NCBI GenBank assembly: GCA_010027825.1
Contig: RGUK01000008.1
Span: 1-31,871 of the forward strand
Direction of reading: 5' to 3'
Origin: a bacterium
Lineage (GTDB): Bacteria; Dependentiae; Babeliae; Babeliales; RVW-14
Length of the DNA: 31,871 nucleotides
The position numbers and the translations under genes were made by a program. Within the stretch, counting starts at the first letter, position 1; every line of letters begins with the position of its first letter. Shown piece after piece: positions 31,284 through 31,871 of this stretch. The notes under the pieces were generated by a model that saw only the letters and a list, made by a program, of their open reading frames with translations, was not told the origin of the DNA and made no database searches.

Positions 31284-31871
31284 TTGGATTTCCTAACGAG
31301 TTGAGCAATTTAACTTTGTGATCGACTTCTTCAAGAAAAGTCTGAATTTCATCTTCAATGTGTGCAATGTAGTCTTCATCACGTTCTATGCGTGTGACAA
31401 ACAATTGCAAGTGTTTAGGCATACGTGGGTCAAACACAACATAGTCGCAAAACACCCTGTCCGTGCAGGCAAGCTGAAACTGGATTTGCGTGAAATATTT
31501 CTGTGGGCATTTCTTGGTTAGCAGGGTTTCGATCATGGTTGCCGTGTTGGGGCATTTGATTTCTACCAAGCCATTAACTCCTACAAACCCATCAGGACTA
31601 GCCCCTGCCATCGGAATGTTGGGGTGAGGCACAAACCCTACTTCTTCCACAATTACGCCCTTGGCAAGTTCGTATGCAGCCCTAGCAAACGGCTCTTGGT
31701 CTGTGCCCCATTGCATAGCGGAATTTGTGTATGACTCAGTAGGTTGATTGGTAATCCTTTCAACTACCAGTTGCGCCATGTAATTTTCCCTGCTGGCGCT
31801 GTAGCCTGTCTTAGTTTTGGCGATTACGTCAGCCACCCTGCTTGCCGTGACTTTGCCCAAACGTGCGGCAA
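31276..31871 (-). CDS. YqaJ-type recombination exonuclease, main part
   Basis: This continues the protein begun at 1-136. Numbered from the true start, the catalytic triad of the PD-(D/E)XK fold is visible: SPDG with Asp106, then LVEIK with Glu116 and Lys118. FTQIQFQL further on is the conserved glutamine helix. The family includes lambda exonuclease and YqaJ. Full length across the join is 210 residues. The ring-shaped enzyme digests 5' ends and partners the ERF annealase. The overlap region 31773-31871 repeats bases 1-99. Confidence 0.92.
   Translation of the reverse strand, partial: AARLGKVTASRVADVIAKTKTGYSASRENYMAQLVVERITNQPTESYTNSAMQWGTDQEPFARAAYELAKGVIVEEVGFVPHPNIPMAGASPDGFVGVNGLVEIKCPNTATMIETLLTKKCPQKYFTQIQFQLACTDRVFCDYVVFDPRMPKHLQLFVTRIERDEDYIAHIEDEIQTFLEEVDHKVKLLNSLGNPNV
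31773..31871. repeat. Right copy of 99-bp terminal direct repeat
   Basis: Identical to bases 1-99; see the left copy. The exonuclease gene reads through it without interruption. Confidence 0.97.

Noticed and set aside
1..31871. tRNA genes or CRISPR arrays
   Set aside because: No cloverleaf-like segment or regularly spaced repeat was noticed by eye; a tRNAscan run would settle the tRNA question.

Overview
The window reads as one complete small tailed-phage genome. Bases 1-99 are identical to bases 31773-31871, so the sequence closes into a circle (or carries a short terminal repeat) of 31,772 unique bases. A recombination exonuclease gene is cut by the chosen end point. The virion genes match the P22-like podovirus plan in order and size: terminase, P22-type portal, scaffold, P22-type coat, gp4-like and gp10-like head-completion proteins, and three large proteins in the place of P22 gp7/gp20/gp16. 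No integrase, tRNA, CRISPR array or transposase was seen. Protein style and moderate base composition suggest a Pseudomonadota host, perhaps an aquatic beta- or gammaproteobacterium; this is inference only.

Leftward early operon (minus strand, 1708 down to 1, then from 31871 down to about 30699): three small unknown proteins, a 62-aa coiled protein, a small lipoprotein, an ERF-type single-strand annealing protein, a YqaJ-type exonuclease, a conserved 73-aa protein, a winged-helix protein and a possible 28-aa membrane peptide. Most neighbours overlap or abut (TAATG, TGATG, TAAATG), as in one operon. It converges on the lysis genes near 30700.

Control region (1709-1844): divergent promoters, two inverted repeats and a 51-aa Cro-like regulator whose start codon lies about where its transcript should begin, suggesting a leaderless mRNA.

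Rightward early/middle operon (1845-5935): Cro-like protein, DUF1376 replication protein, Cys/His protein, Mom-like DNA-modification acyltransferase, small overlapping proteins, a VRR-NUC-like nuclease, a DNA methyltransferase and an HNH-type nuclease. It ends at a strong intrinsic terminator (5953-5979).

Second rightward block (5995-15457): DUF5856-like protein, a Cys-rich AT-hook protein, a miniature GroES-like co-chaperonin, an HNH endonuclease, several small basic proteins missed by length cut-offs, a putative surface protein, then terminase through coat. A terminator (15481-15512) and a TATAAT box (15520) separate it from the third block.

Third block (15548-30702): small structural proteins, a large tail-fibre/spike cassette with C1q-like and pectate-lyase-like ends, gp4-like protein, an intervening HNH endonuclease, gp10-like protein, a cupin-like protein, three ejection-type proteins, then a membrane/coiled-coil protein, a holin-like protein and a GH108 endolysin. 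Compared with P22, the fibre cassette lies between coat and gp4, and no gp26-like tail needle was recognised.
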